A stretch of 64,000 bases of DNA from Thioalkalivibrio thiocyanodenitrificans ARhD 1 (GCF_000378965.1 NZ_KB900537.1:1-64000); one strand, 5' to 3'; positions 24,364 to 31,431 are shown, counted from the stretch's first letter. Notes: generated by a model not told the origin, from the sequence alone. A program made the numbers and translations.

Positions 24364-24396
24364 CAAGGGTGAAGGGCAAAAAACTGGAGGTAAATC

Positions 24397-24858
24397 ATGT
24401 CGAAATCCGTCTATGTCGGGAGTATTTCGGAAGGTACGCTGCTCCCGTCTGACCTCATCGAAGTGTTCAGCGATGAGCTCAGGCGCCTCGATGAGCAGCG
24501 CTTGAACGAAGTCCTGGAGGAGTTCTCTCTCACCGAGACCGAGCAGGCCTCGATCCTGGACCCCGACCAGCAGTCGGAGATCCTGTCGAAAATCGAGGAT
24601 GCGCTCCAGGAGCAGTGCCCGGAGTTCATCCGCTTCGGCGCCCACGCCGATGACGGGGCCTGTTTCGGGTTCTGGCCTGATATCGAAGGGCTCATGGAGG
24701 AGGTTCAGACCGGAGGGATGCCTTCCGTGGGAGATCCCTCCGAGCTCGAGGCGCTCCCCATGGAGAGCACGTCCGCCGTGTTCGTCAATGATCACGGCAA
24801 CGTCAGTTTCTACACCAAGCAAGGCCAGGACTGGGATCTGACCTGGGACTGCGTGTAA
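24397..24858 (+). CDS. Acidic hypothetical protein
   Basis: A 153-residue, strongly acidic protein. TGGAGG sits 7 bases before the ATG. The N-terminal half is helical; the C-terminal part has strand-like segments (SAVFVNDHGNVSFYT). No recognised domain. Its high negative charge would suit a DNA-mimic or host-binding role, but that is only suggestion. Own promoter and terminator. Confidence 0.65.
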   Translation: MSKSVYVGSISEGTLLPSDLIEVFSDELRRLDEQRLNEVLEEFSLTETEQASILDPDQQSEILSKIEDALQEQCPEFIRFGAHADDGACFGFWPDIEGLMEEVQTGGMPSVGDPSELEALPMESTSAVFVNDHGNVSFYTKQGQDWDLTWDCV

Positions 24859-24874
24859 CCCAGCCTTCCAACCA

Positions 24875-24907
24875 CACCTCACAGGCATTCCTGTGAGGTG
24901 TTCTTGT
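24875..24907 (+). terminator. Terminator-like hairpin
   Basis: CACCTCACAG/CTGTGAGGTG hairpin followed by TTCTTG; the GAGGTGTTCTTG end is repeated directly after it. Confidence 0.65.
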
Positions 24908-24975
24908 AGAGGTGTTCTTGTATGCGCCAGCCCTCTCATCGACACCGCCTCCCCGCCCAGGCGAGGCCGGGGCGC

Positions 24976-25012
24976 ACGAAAAACCCCTGCCAACCGGTCG
25001 GTTAGCAGGGGT
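24976..25012 (-). terminator. Rho-independent terminator (minus)
   Basis: ACCCCTGC...GCAGGGGT with an inner AACCG/CGGTT pair; a run of five T follows on the minus strand. It ends the gene at 25045. Confidence 0.85.
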
Positions 25013-25044
25013 CGCTTGAAGTGACCCGCCCAGGCGCCGCGGCC

Positions 25045-25512
25045 TTATCCGCAGGACTCCTGCCGGGGGTCAGGTTCGTCCGGGCACGGGAATCGTGTCC
25101 CTTTGATATTGTACTTCTGCCATTTCCCGGATGGGTCTCGGGCGGAATACCAGGCGTACCAGACATCCTCCCGGGAAGCGATTCGGGGAATTGCCTCGAT
25201 GAACTTGGCGAGATCGTGAATCGGCCGGAGCATGTGGCGAGTACCGTTCGCCTCCTTGACCGGCTCGATAAAACCTACGCTGTAGAGCCCGGTTGCCTGA
25301 TTGATGGTCGTCAGCGGGGTGGCTGGATATCGATGCGACATCCGGTACGTCCCGCAAAGATGACAGCGCTCGATCCGAGCCTTGCCTCGTTGCACCCACA
25401 CCATCTTCTCGTTACCGCACTCCTCGCAGACCTTGTCGCCGCCGTCCCAGGTCGATTTGTCCGAGCGCTGGCTCTCCGCCTCGACCAGGCGTTCGATTTC
25501 ACGTGCGCTCAC
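25045..25512 (-). CDS. Zinc-ribbon hypothetical protein
   Basis: A 155-residue protein starting at the GTG at 25512, set by AAAGGAGAAGGCA. It has CEECGNEKMVWV then RCHLCG (two CxxC pairs) at ~30-55, a treble-clef or zinc-ribbon fold, with an aromatic-rich C-terminus. Probably nucleic-acid or protein binding. Divergent from the gene at 25596, with back-to-back promoters. Confidence 0.65.
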   Translation of the reverse strand: MSAREIERLVEAESQRSDKSTWDGGDKVCEECGNEKMVWVQRGKARIERCHLCGTYRMSHRYPATPLTTINQATGLYSVGFIEPVKEANGTRHMLRPIHDLAKFIEAIPRIASREDVWYAWYSARDPSGKWQKYNIKGTRFPCPDEPDPRQESCG

Positions 25513-25542
25513 TGCCTTCTCCTTTCTGATTGTGCCTGCCAG

Positions 25543-25548
25543 ATGTAG
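25543..25548 (-). promoter_or_regulatory. Sigma-S-like -10 element (minus, ATTCGCTACAT)
   Basis: Serves the gene starting at 25512. It lies only 8 bases from the divergent plus-strand element at 25557; the two share GCGAATTC. Confidence 0.65.
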
Positions 25549-25556
25549 CGAATTCC

Positions 25557-25562
25557 CTATAC
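25557..25562 (+). promoter_or_regulatory. Sigma-S-like -10 element (ATTCCCTATACAC)
   Basis: 34 bases before the ATG at 25596. Divergent partner at 25543. Confidence 0.65.
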
Positions 25563-25595
25563 ACATCTACAGAGGCACAACAAAGGAGCAAAAAG

Positions 25596-25781
25596 ATGAC
25601 TGATTCTCAGAAACCTCGGCCAACCCAGACGGTCGAGGCCGCGCTCGCCGGGGCGCTTGAGCAGGCGCTCGAGCAGATCGAACAGATGCGTGGCATGTTT
25701 GATGACGGCGACGGCCAGATCGAGGAAGCGCTCCATGAAGGGCGCAAGGCCCTCGACCTTTACGCCGCCCGCAACCCCTGA
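25596..25781 (+). CDS. Small acidic helical protein
   Basis: A 61-residue protein, Ala/Glu-rich with heptad-like pattern (AALAGALEQALEQIEQMRG), likely one long helix or coiled coil. AAAGGAG precedes the ATG. Operon with 25793. Confidence 0.6.
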   Translation: MTDSQKPRPTQTVEAALAGALEQALEQIEQMRGMFDDGDGQIEEALHEGRKALDLYAARNP

Positions 25782-25792
25782 AGGAGAAGGAT

Positions 25793-26260
25793 ATGCCCTA
25801 CTACAGGACAACCATCACCCGTGACCTGAGCGAAAGCGCCCAGGTCTACGTGGAAGCACCATCGGCGGACAAGGCCGCGGAGATCGCCATCTCTCGCGAC
25901 ATGGAATGCCGCATGACCGACCTCAACCGCTTCTCGCTCGACGAGAACGGCAACGTCGGCGAGACCTATCTCCCGGATCCAGATGACATCGAAAAGGTCT
26001 CCGAGGAGGAGTATCGCAAGAACGCCGAAGCCTTCGGAGAGTGGGATTTCATCGTGATCGGGCGTATCCCGTTCGATGACGAGGATACCTGCCACATCAT
26101 CCGCTGCAACAACGACGATGACGCGGTCAAGGAATTCGTGAGACGGATCTACGAAGAGCGCAAGATGAAGGAGCCGGAAGATGATTCCGATCGGGCCTTT
26201 GTCAATCACATTCTCAGGGCCCCGCCGAACAGCGCCAAGCTTCTCTACGAAGTCGCGTAG
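25793..26260 (+). CDS. Acidic hypothetical protein
   Basis: A 155-residue acidic protein. The first ~40 residues (YYRTTITRDLSESAQVYVEA then SADKAAEIAI) resemble a small strand-helix fold seen in plasmid proteins that modify or bind host factors, but I cannot name a family. AAGGAG precedes the ATG. Operon with 25596 and 26306. Confidence 0.65.
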   Translation: MPYYRTTITRDLSESAQVYVEAPSADKAAEIAISRDMECRMTDLNRFSLDENGNVGETYLPDPDDIEKVSEEEYRKNAEAFGEWDFIVIGRIPFDDEDTCHIIRCNNDDDAVKEFVRRIYEERKMKEPEDDSDRAFVNHILRAPPNSAKLLYEVA

Positions 26261-26305
26261 CCTGAGGCCAAGGGCAAGCGCAACCTCATGGGAAAGGAGG
26301 TGTAA

Positions 26306-26554
26306 ATGAATTTCACCAGAACACCGCGCATGACGGAGATCGAAGAGCGGATGGCGCCGCTTGAGGATGAGCTGGATGACTTGAGAGTCAGGCGCCCGAC
26401 ATGCCCTGGGCCGGAACGCGAGGCGTTCACCAGCGAAATTCGCAGGTTGCGCTCCGCTCTTGGGAAGCTCGGTAAGGAGTATTGGGATATCAGCATGAAG
26501 GTCAACCAGGAGTGGCACACTCAGAAGCCCCTCTGGCAAAAGAAGTTTCAATAA
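26306..26554 (+). CDS. Small coiled-coil protein
   Basis: An 82-residue, highly charged, predicted all-helical protein (EIEERMAPLEDELDDLRVRR). AAAGGAGGTG precedes the ATG. Last gene of the 25596 operon. Confidence 0.6.
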   Translation: MNFTRTPRMTEIEERMAPLEDELDDLRVRRPTCPGPEREAFTSEIRRLRSALGKLGKEYWDISMKVNQEWHTQKPLWQKKFQ

Positions 26555-26603
26555 ACAAGTGACGCTCAAAGCAGGCCATAACTGACTATCATCCGACATT
26601 CAA

Positions 26604-26633
26604 CCCCGATGCCATACCGGTTTCGGGGTTTTC
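26604..26633 (+). terminator. Rho-independent terminator
   Basis: CCCCGA/TCGGGG hairpin followed by TTTTCTTG. Confidence 0.8.
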
Positions 26634-26698
26634 TTGTTCGCCCCGCCCCAGCGAGAACCCCTCGGGCTTTGCCGCGGCCAGGATATCAGCGCCTCTCG

Positions 26699-26704
26699 CT
26701 ATAC
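26699..26704 (+). promoter_or_regulatory. Sigma-S-like -10, CCTCTTGAGG class
   Basis: CTATACCTCTTGAGGTCAAC, identical over 20 bases to the nrdJ promoter word at 18963. 30 bases before the ATG at 26734. Confidence 0.75.
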
Positions 26705-26733
26705 CTCTTGAGGTCAACAATCAGGAGATCGAA

Positions 26734-27183
26734 ATGAGCGTTACTTTCTTCTCACCACAAGCCCCGAAAGTGCTCCAGGATGAGTTCGAATGCTTCAGAT
26801 CCGTCAACGGATCCTGCGAGTCGAGCTGTCCGCATTGCCGGGGTGAAGGCAAGGTTCGCTTCTACGGGCACGAGGGGGAGTTCAACCTCTCCAACGCAAA
26901 CGCGCGCGCCGTGCTTGCCGCGATCCACGAGGACCCTGAGGAGTTGGTGGGCGGCTGGGTTCCTGAGCAGCTCAGCGACGTCAGGGGGCGTATCTTGCGT
27001 ATGCTCAACAGCGAGCGCAAACGCAATGCGCATACGCGAGCGCCTGTCGTGCTCGAAGCGCCCGGCAAGCCCAGGATGTACGGCGCCGGGCTCAACGAGG
27101 GCATGCTGAAGTGCCGCCTCGAGGCGCTCCTGAGCCTGATCTGCAAGGCCCAGGAGAACAGAGGGGAGGTCGTTTGGTCCTAA
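26734..27183 (+). CDS. Hypothetical protein with CxxxC and CPHC
   Basis: A 149-residue protein with CESSCPHCRGEGKVRFYG at ~28-45, a DnaJ-type CxxCxGxG-like zinc-binding turn present only once. The rest is helical. AGGAG precedes the ATG. Own promoter and terminator. Confidence 0.65.
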   Translation: MSVTFFSPQAPKVLQDEFECFRSVNGSCESSCPHCRGEGKVRFYGHEGEFNLSNANARAVLAAIHEDPEELVGGWVPEQLSDVRGRILRMLNSERKRNAHTRAPVVLEAPGKPRMYGAGLNEGMLKCRLEALLSLICKAQENRGEVVWS

Positions 27184-27193
27184 CCCATTCCCA

Positions 27194-27222
27194 CCCCGCA
27201 GTCTTTTTGCGGGGTGTTTTTC
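27194..27222 (+). terminator. Rho-independent terminator
   Basis: CCCCGCA/TGCGGGG hairpin followed by GTTTTT. Confidence 0.85.
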
Positions 27223-27243
27223 AGCCTGCGATCCGCGCCCAAA

Positions 27244-27271
27244 AGAAAAACCCCGACCGTGATGGTCGGGG
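27244..27271 (-). terminator. Rho-independent terminator (minus)
   Basis: CCCCGACC/GGTCGGGG hairpin followed by five T on the minus strand. It ends the gene at 27289. Confidence 0.85.
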
Positions 27272-27288
27272 TCAAGAATCACATCAGC

Positions 27289-28104
27289 TCAAGGATCCTG
27301 CCCTGGCTTGATTCCAAGCACCTCAGCAAACCCCAAACAAGCTTCAGAGAATGCCTTTGAGTGCTCTCGCTCCTGCCTGCTCAGCTGCTCCTGAAGCGCA
27401 TCGATCTTTCGAGCCATGGTCGCCCATTTTCGTCCGGTGAGGGTTTCCTGCACCCTGGCGCCGATCGGGTCCGTGTACTCCTCGTAGTACCCCGTACCCT
27501 CGACAAACCACTCGGCGATCATCTCCTCGAAATCCTCGAACTTGTCCTGCGGCACCCAGTCGGGCACCAGATCGTCCGGGGAATCCCATCGGGCGAGAAA
27601 ATCAACAGACACCTTGCGCCTGGAGATTATCACGTCACCGTAGAGGATCTCCTTGCGAGGTGCTGTTCGAATACGCACCGCTGGGCCCTCTCCGGAGAAC
27701 GCCTTATCCATTCGCCCCCAGACGCCGGGCGCATAGCTCTCCCAGTCACCAGGCAGTGACAGCCAAAGCCCCCATTTGAGATCGACATTGATATCCTCGA
27801 TCTCTCCCGGGTTATCCGGGGCGACGGCGAATACACGAAGCACTGGATTTCGCTCACGCGATCCGCAGACCGACACTCGAAACCCTTTCTTCCTGGTAAT
27901 GCGCGTGGCTCTCGCCAGCGCCTCGCTCAACGACAGATCCTTTCCGAAATAGCGCTTTACCTCGCCTTCAGCTTCAAAAGTCTCGGCGTCCTTGTGTCCG
28001 TAGATCTCGGCCAGGACATCGCGATTACCGCGCTGATAAACCAATTCAAACCCGAAGATACTCTCTTCGAGCCTCACAACCAGTGCCGGTTCTTTTCGTT
28101 TCAT
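27289..28104 (-). CDS. Hypothetical protein
   Basis: A 271-residue protein; the ATG at 28104 has GAGGAG nine bases upstream. Mixed alpha/beta, with a charged helical C-terminus (KIDALQEQLSRQEREHSK). No known family. A 17-codon frame starting at 28157 ends in TGATG across its start, and a leader peptide plus hairpin lie further upstream, so expression may be controlled by leader translation. Confidence 0.65.
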   Translation of the reverse strand: MKRKEPALVVRLEESIFGFELVYQRGNRDVLAEIYGHKDAETFEAEGEVKRYFGKDLSLSEALARATRITRKKGFRVSVCGSRERNPVLRVFAVAPDNPGEIEDINVDLKWGLWLSLPGDWESYAPGVWGRMDKAFSGEGPAVRIRTAPRKEILYGDVIISRRKVSVDFLARWDSPDDLVPDWVPQDKFEDFEEMIAEWFVEGTGYYEEYTDPIGARVQETLTGRKWATMARKIDALQEQLSRQEREHSKAFSEACLGFAEVLGIKPGQDP

Positions 28105-28227
28105 CACTTTGATCTCCTCATGGTCGGAAAAGTCCAACCCTTGCCGGAGATCCACATCCGGGGTGCCCTTAATCTCGACAGCCTCGCTGTTTCGATGATT
28201 CCCGTCGGCCCGTGCAGTCGCATGTGC

Positions 28228-28267
28228 CTGTCTGAGTACCCGACGGATCCGACCAAAGGTCGGACAG
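28228..28267 (-). promoter_or_regulatory. Leader hairpin upstream of the 28104 gene
   Basis: CCGACC-AAA-GGTCGG (28249-28263) nested in CTGTC...GACAG, between a leader peptide and the gene. No T-run follows, so it is an RNA-structure candidate rather than a terminator. Confidence 0.4.
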
Positions 28268-28273
28268 GGAAAG

Positions 28274-28300
28274 TTAACGAATGATCGTATCTCTGCTCAT
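28274..28300 (-). CDS. Candidate leader peptide MSRDTIIR
   Basis: An eight-codon frame with TGGAGGTGAG directly before its ATG and a promoter element 34 bases upstream. A strong ribosome site on so short a frame is typical of regulatory leader peptides. Confidence 0.4.
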   Translation of the reverse strand: MSRDTIIR

Positions 28301-28333
28301 CTCACCTCCATCAACAATCAGTTTGCCTTGGTA

Positions 28334-28339
28334 GTATAG
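28334..28339 (-). promoter_or_regulatory. Sigma-S-like -10 element (minus, TACCTATACTAC)
   Basis: Upstream of the leader peptide at 28300 and the gene at 28104. Confidence 0.5.
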
Positions 28340-28417
28340 GTAGCATCCGCCTCCCTGGCGACATATCGGCAAGCGGGATTTCCTCACGGACCGCCCAAAC
28401 AAAAAATCACGACGGAC

Positions 28418-28447
28418 TTGAAAATCGGTCAGTTCTTGCGCTATACT
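28418..28447 (+). promoter_or_regulatory. tRNA-operon promoter (TTGAAA-18-TATACT)
   Basis: -35 TTGAAA at 28418, 18-base spacer, -10 TATACT at 28442. The same boxes, spacing and CGC before the -10 recur at 32879-32908 in front of the second tRNA group. Confidence 0.8.
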
Positions 28448-28482
28448 CTGTAGCACCAAGCAAACACTTGAGCCCTTGAACA

Positions 28483-28608
28483 ATGACACAGACGAACCCA
28501 CAGCCTCAGCTGCTCGCCCTCGCACCCGGGAACTCCCCGGCGGCGGCTTTTGCTGTGTCTTTCTCTGTGACCGCCATTATTGCTGGCGGGTGGCTTATCG
28601 CCACCTAA
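28483..28608 (+). CDS. 41-residue single-span membrane protein (leader ORF)
   Basis: ATG to TAA, 42 codons. The second half (FAVSFSVTAIIAGGWLIA) is a clear membrane span. It lies ~35 bases after the tRNA-operon promoter. No strong ribosome site, so translation is unproven. A 42-codon frame of equal length sits in the same place in the second tRNA leader. Confidence 0.4.
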   Translation: MTQTNPQPQLLALAPGNSPAAAFAVSFSVTAIIAGGWLIAT

Positions 28609-28667
28609 GGGCCTCCCTACAGGGGCCCACTCACCGGGCTCCGCGAAACTTCCGCTTCCACGATTCA

Positions 28668-28710
28668 AAGAGCCCGCCCCGAGAGCTTTGTTCTCTCGGA
28701 CGCTCTTTTT
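28668..28710 (+). terminator. Hairpin with T-run before the first tRNA
   Basis: AAGAGC...CCGAGAG-ctttgtt-CTCTCGG...GCTCTTTTT. It would end the leader unless antitermination acts; the T-run overlaps a boxA-like word. Confidence 0.55.
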
Positions 28711-28715
28711 CAATG
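28702..28715 (+). promoter_or_regulatory. boxA-like antitermination word
   Basis: GCTCTTTTTCAATG, 13 bases before tRNA-Gly. Compare TGCTCTTTAACAAT at 33159 and in E. coli rRNA leaders. It differs at two positions from that boxA. Confidence 0.4.
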
Positions 28716-28727
28716 TGCACGCATGAC

Positions 28728-28803
28728 GCGGGTGTAGCTCAGTTGGTAGAGCTTCTGCCTTCCAAGCAGACTGTCGCGAGTTCGAATCTCGTCGCCCGCT
28801 CCA
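28728..28803 (+). tRNA. tRNA-Gly (TCC)
   Basis: GCGGGTG/CGCCCGC acceptor, loop CTTCCAA with anticodon TCC, TTCGAAT T-loop, encoded CCA at 28801. Canonical. First tRNA of the array. Confidence 0.95.
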
Positions 28804-28864
28804 ATTCGTTATGCGCCAGAGAGCACCCCCATGAGATGGGGTGGTCTTTGGTGTGAATGTATCC

Positions 28865-28951
28865 GCGCAGGTGGTGGAATCGGTAGACACGCCAGCTTGA
28901 GGGGTTGGTGGCCCAAGGGTCATGAGGGTTCAAGTCCCTCCCTGCGCACCA
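28865..28951 (+). tRNA. tRNA-Leu (GAG)
   Basis: GCGCAGG/CCTGCGC acceptor, loop TTGAGGG with anticodon GAG, long variable arm, encoded CCA. 87 bases. Confidence 0.95.
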
Positions 28952-28958
28952 GAAACTT

Positions 28959-29032
28959 GTGTCGGTGGTGTAACGGTAGCATGGCGGTCTCCAAAACCGC
29001 TGATGGGGGTTCGAATCCCTCCCGGCGCGCCA
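28959..29032 (+). tRNA. tRNA-Trp (CCA)
   Basis: GTGTCGG/CCGGCGC acceptor with two G-U pairs, loop CTCCAAA with anticodon CCA, TTCGAAT T-loop, encoded CCA. The D-arm (GTGT...AGCAT) is weakly paired and like that of the Met tRNA at 42181. Confidence 0.9.
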
Positions 29033-29043
29033 ATTTGAAGTAT

Positions 29044-29119
29044 GGACTGGTAGCTCAGTTGGTAGAGCGATCGACCGATAATCGATAGGTCGCAGGTTCG
29101 AGCCCTGCTCAGTCCACCA
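29044..29119 (+). tRNA. tRNA-Ile (GAT), C at position 33
   Basis: GGACTGG/TCAGTCC acceptor, perfect ATCGA/TCGAT anticodon stem, loop CCGATAA, GCAGG/CCTGC T-stem, encoded CCA. Position 33 before the anticodon is C instead of the near-universal U. Confidence 0.88.
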
Positions 29120-29127
29120 TTTTTTCG

Positions 29128-29133
29128 CTACAC
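29128..29133 (+). promoter_or_regulatory. Sigma-S-like -10 element (TTTCGCTACAC)
   Basis: Between tRNA-Ile and tRNA-Ala(TGC), 33 bases before the latter. It would allow separate expression of tRNA-Ala and the NTase gene. Confidence 0.5.
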
Positions 29134-29166
29134 ACGTCCGCGGCCCAGGCCGTGGCAAGTATCAAA

Positions 29167-29242
29167 GGGGCCGTAGCTCAACTGGGAGAGCGCCTGCTTT
29201 GCAAGCAGGAGGTCGTCGGTTCGATCCCGACCGGCTCCACCA
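29167..29242 (+). tRNA. tRNA-Ala (TGC)
   Basis: GGGGCCG/CGGCTCC acceptor, CCTGC/GCAGG stem, loop TTTGCAA, TTCGATC T-loop, encoded CCA. Confidence 0.95.
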
Positions 29243-29301
29243 ACTCACCGGGTCAAGGCGATATCTCCTTGACCCGACCAGCGCATCGGGGAATAAATCA
29301 G

Positions 29302-30345
29302 ATGGGTGGAAATGCGATCTCAGAGAGTCGGCGCCTTTGCGCCGGGGATTATCGAAAGCTTCGCCGCGAGGTACTGGGCGAGCTGTTCAATGTCTTGCCT
29401 GGGGTTCGTGTCGAGGCTGTTCCGGCATATCGATTGAAGATGGATTTTGGAGATCTCGATCTGCTGGTGGAGTCTGATCACCTGCCGACGGGGTGGCAGG
29501 AGAGGGTTGCACGGGCGCTCGATTCAAAGGAGGTGGTTGCCAATGAGCCCCGCCGGCGCTCAAAGTACGAGCCGACCTACTCATTTGAGCACAGAGGGTT
29601 TCAGGTCGACCTGATCCTCAGCCAGGCCCGGTACTTCGATTTCGCCATGGGGTATCTCTCCTGGAATGACCTGGGGAATCTTCTCGGCAACATCGTCAGG
29701 CCTCACGGCCTGAAGCTCGGGCAACGCGGCCTTCTTTATCCTCTGCTCTCCGGGAGCCGCCTGATCGCTGAGCTTGAGGTGACGCGCGATTTCCATACCG
29801 CCCTGGAGCTGCTGGATCTGGATCCGGCGCGCTGGGACGACGGGTTTCGTACGCTTCCGGATATCTTTTCCTTTGTCGCGGGTTCCGCGTTCTTTGATCC
29901 CGCGGCATTCGCCCTGGCGAATCGCAACCACGAAGGCCGAAAACGCGACTGCCTGCGCCCGACCTACAGGGGCTTTCTGGGGTGGATCGGCGAGCGCGAG
30001 GCGCGCAAGGGAGCAAAGGCTAACGTGAGCCTTGTAGAGACCGCGAAGGCGCACATCCCGGGGTTTGCGCTCAACATCGAGAAAACGCTCGCTGCCGACG
30101 CCAAGGCCACAAGGCTGAAGCAGCGATTCAATGGACACCTCGTCTCGGAGTGGACCGGCCTGGAAGGCCGGGAACTCGGCAAGTTCATGCGAGACTTCAA
30201 GGATCTGTGCCTGAAGACAGGCAGCGACCCTGCTCGCATGGCTGACCGCCTTTCGCAAGAGGAGTTCAAAGGCGCAGTGCTCTTGTTTATGAAAGCGAGG
30301 GCGCATATCGCCGCCCAAGCTAACCCGGTGGAAGCGCCTGCGTGA
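29302..30345 (+). CDS. Nucleotidyltransferase-like protein in the tRNA array
   Basis: A 347-residue protein of the DNA-polymerase-beta NTase superfamily. GDLDLLVE at ~48-55 gives the first two catalytic Asp of the D-x-D, and FQVDLILS near 98 gives the third. The C-terminal half is helical, with FNGHLVSEWTGLEGRELGKFM, a pattern like the tail of CCA-adding and poly(A) polymerases. The ATG at 29302 follows GGGGAA. The last 36 bases lie inside tRNA-Phe. Its place among tRNAs suggests tRNA 3'-end addition or repair; antitoxin-like NTases are an alternative. Confidence 0.72.
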   Translation: MGGNAISESRRLCAGDYRKLRREVLGELFNVLPGVRVEAVPAYRLKMDFGDLDLLVESDHLPTGWQERVARALDSKEVVANEPRRRSKYEPTYSFEHRGFQVDLILSQARYFDFAMGYLSWNDLGNLLGNIVRPHGLKLGQRGLLYPLLSGSRLIAELEVTRDFHTALELLDLDPARWDDGFRTLPDIFSFVAGSAFFDPAAFALANRNHEGRKRDCLRPTYRGFLGWIGEREARKGAKANVSLVETAKAHIPGFALNIEKTLAADAKATRLKQRFNGHLVSEWTGLEGRELGKFMRDFKDLCLKTGSDPARMADRLSQEEFKGAVLLFMKARAHIAAQANPVEAPA

Positions 30346-30385
30346 AAAGCAGGAGGGTCTGGTTCAACACCAGAGGGCGGCACCA
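30310..30385 (+). tRNA. tRNA-Phe (GAA), overlapping the NTase gene
   Basis: GCCGCCC/GGGCGGC acceptor, CCTGC/GCAGG stem, loop GTGAAAA with anticodon GAA, TCTGG/CCAGA T-stem, encoded CCA. The first 36 bases overlap the 3' end of the NTase CDS. A8 replaces U8, and one D-stem pair is A-A. Confidence 0.85.
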
Positions 30386-30431
30386 TTTAGCCGATCTCCG
30401 ATGCATGCAGGAATATCTGCCGCTGCATTGA

Positions 30432-30437
30432 CTATAC
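30432..30437 (+). promoter_or_regulatory. Sigma-S-like -10 element (TTGACTATACAG)
   Basis: 20 bases before tRNA-Ala(GGC). Confidence 0.55.
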
Positions 30438-30456
30438 AGGAGGTTGGTACGCTTCA

Positions 30457-30532
<76 letters not shown>

Positions 30533-30657
30533 TTTTTTCGATCATCGGGCTCGCGCACCAAGTGCGGGTTTTCGCGGGGATGGGCGGCAAAGTCGTCGAT
30601 ACTGCCCGGCTTGTCCGCGGCTCCTGGAAGATCTGGCCCGAGAGCAATTCGAGTTCA

Positions 30658-30750
30658 GGAGAGGTGCCCGAGAGGCCTAAGGGCGCCGGTTGGAAACCGG
30701 ATGGTCGTCTTAAAGGCGGCACAAGGGTTCGAATCCCTTCCTCTCCGCCA
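30658..30750 (+). tRNA. tRNA-Ser (GGA)
   Basis: GGAGAGG/CCTCTCC acceptor, loop TTGGAAA with anticodon GGA, long variable arm, TTCGAAT T-loop, encoded CCA. 93 bases. Confidence 0.95.
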
Positions 30751-30829
30751 CATTGCATCAGGGCTCAGGCCATCGGGGGCTCCCAGATCATGCTGCGCGC
30801 GGATAGGCAGAAGACCGTGCCTGGGGCGC

Positions 30830-31093
30830 TCAACCCAGTACCCGCCGCCGGCTGAATACACCCCAATCCCTGATCTGATAGCGTCCGGCCGTTGGGCTGG
30901 ATGATTCTCGGGACCACTCGATGCGCACCCAGTAGTCATCATGCATGGCATTGAACGTGCGTCTCAGCGTTGCCCTGCTCACGCCCAACTGCCCGGCCAG
31001 CGCCTCAGCGGATGCCCAGGGATCTGCATGGATCAGGCGCAGCGTCGCCAGGACAAGCGACCCCGTCGTACCCTTGGTTCTGTAGGCGCGCAC
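30830..31093 (-). CDS. Small winged-helix-like regulator
   Basis: An 87-residue protein from the GTG at 31093, with GGAGGG six bases upstream. Residues ~8-50 (LVLATLRLIHADPWASAEAL then LAGQLGVSRATLRRTFNAM) form a convincing helix-turn-helix. It lies on the opposite strand at the end of the first tRNA group, so it might repress tRNA or neighbouring units. Its target is unknown. Confidence 0.6.
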   Translation of the reverse strand: MRAYRTKGTTGSLVLATLRLIHADPWASAEALAGQLGVSRATLRRTFNAMHDDYWVRIEWSRESSSPTAGRYQIRDWGVFSRRRVLG

Positions 31094-31259
31094 CACACCC
31101 CCTCCAATCGGTTGCGCCCAAGGATAGCGCAGAGGGCGGCTCAACACATGAGCCAGTCACGAAGATGGGGCTGAAAAGGCGGCTCGATGAGTACGCCCAT
31201 GCGCTCATCTTCGGGTCAGCAGCAAGGATTAGCGCGTCGGCCACCCGGCTCGCACATTC

Positions 31260-31283
31260 AGGGCCCACTCTGTGGGCCCTTTT
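31260..31283 (+). terminator. Rho-independent terminator
   Basis: GGGCCCAC/GTGGGCCC hairpin followed by TTTTC. No plus-strand gene ends here, so it may end read-through from the tRNA array or an unrecognised RNA. Confidence 0.75.
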
Positions 31284-31425
31284 CTATGCACATCCTCAAG
31301 ATCGTGCTCGAGACGCCGGCGCCTCCTCATTCCCCGGGCAGCCGATCAGGAGCACCCCTCGCGGGCACGAAGCCCCCTCAGGTGCTATTCTGCCCTCAGG
31401 GGTGGAGCCGCCCGCCGCTCGGTCC

Positions 31426-31431
31426 CTATAC
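31426..31431 (+). promoter_or_regulatory. Sigma-S-like -10, CCTCTTGAGG class
   Basis: CTATACCTCTTGAGGGCAAC, 35 bases before the ATG at 31466. Confidence 0.75.

Noticed and set aside
28739-29158. Minus-strand frame of 139 codons across the tRNA array
   Set aside because: Translated tRNA sequence, a common false prediction.
29152-29301. N-terminal extension of the NTase gene
   Set aside because: The extension is tRNA-Ala(TGC) read as protein; the start at 29302 lies after the tRNA.
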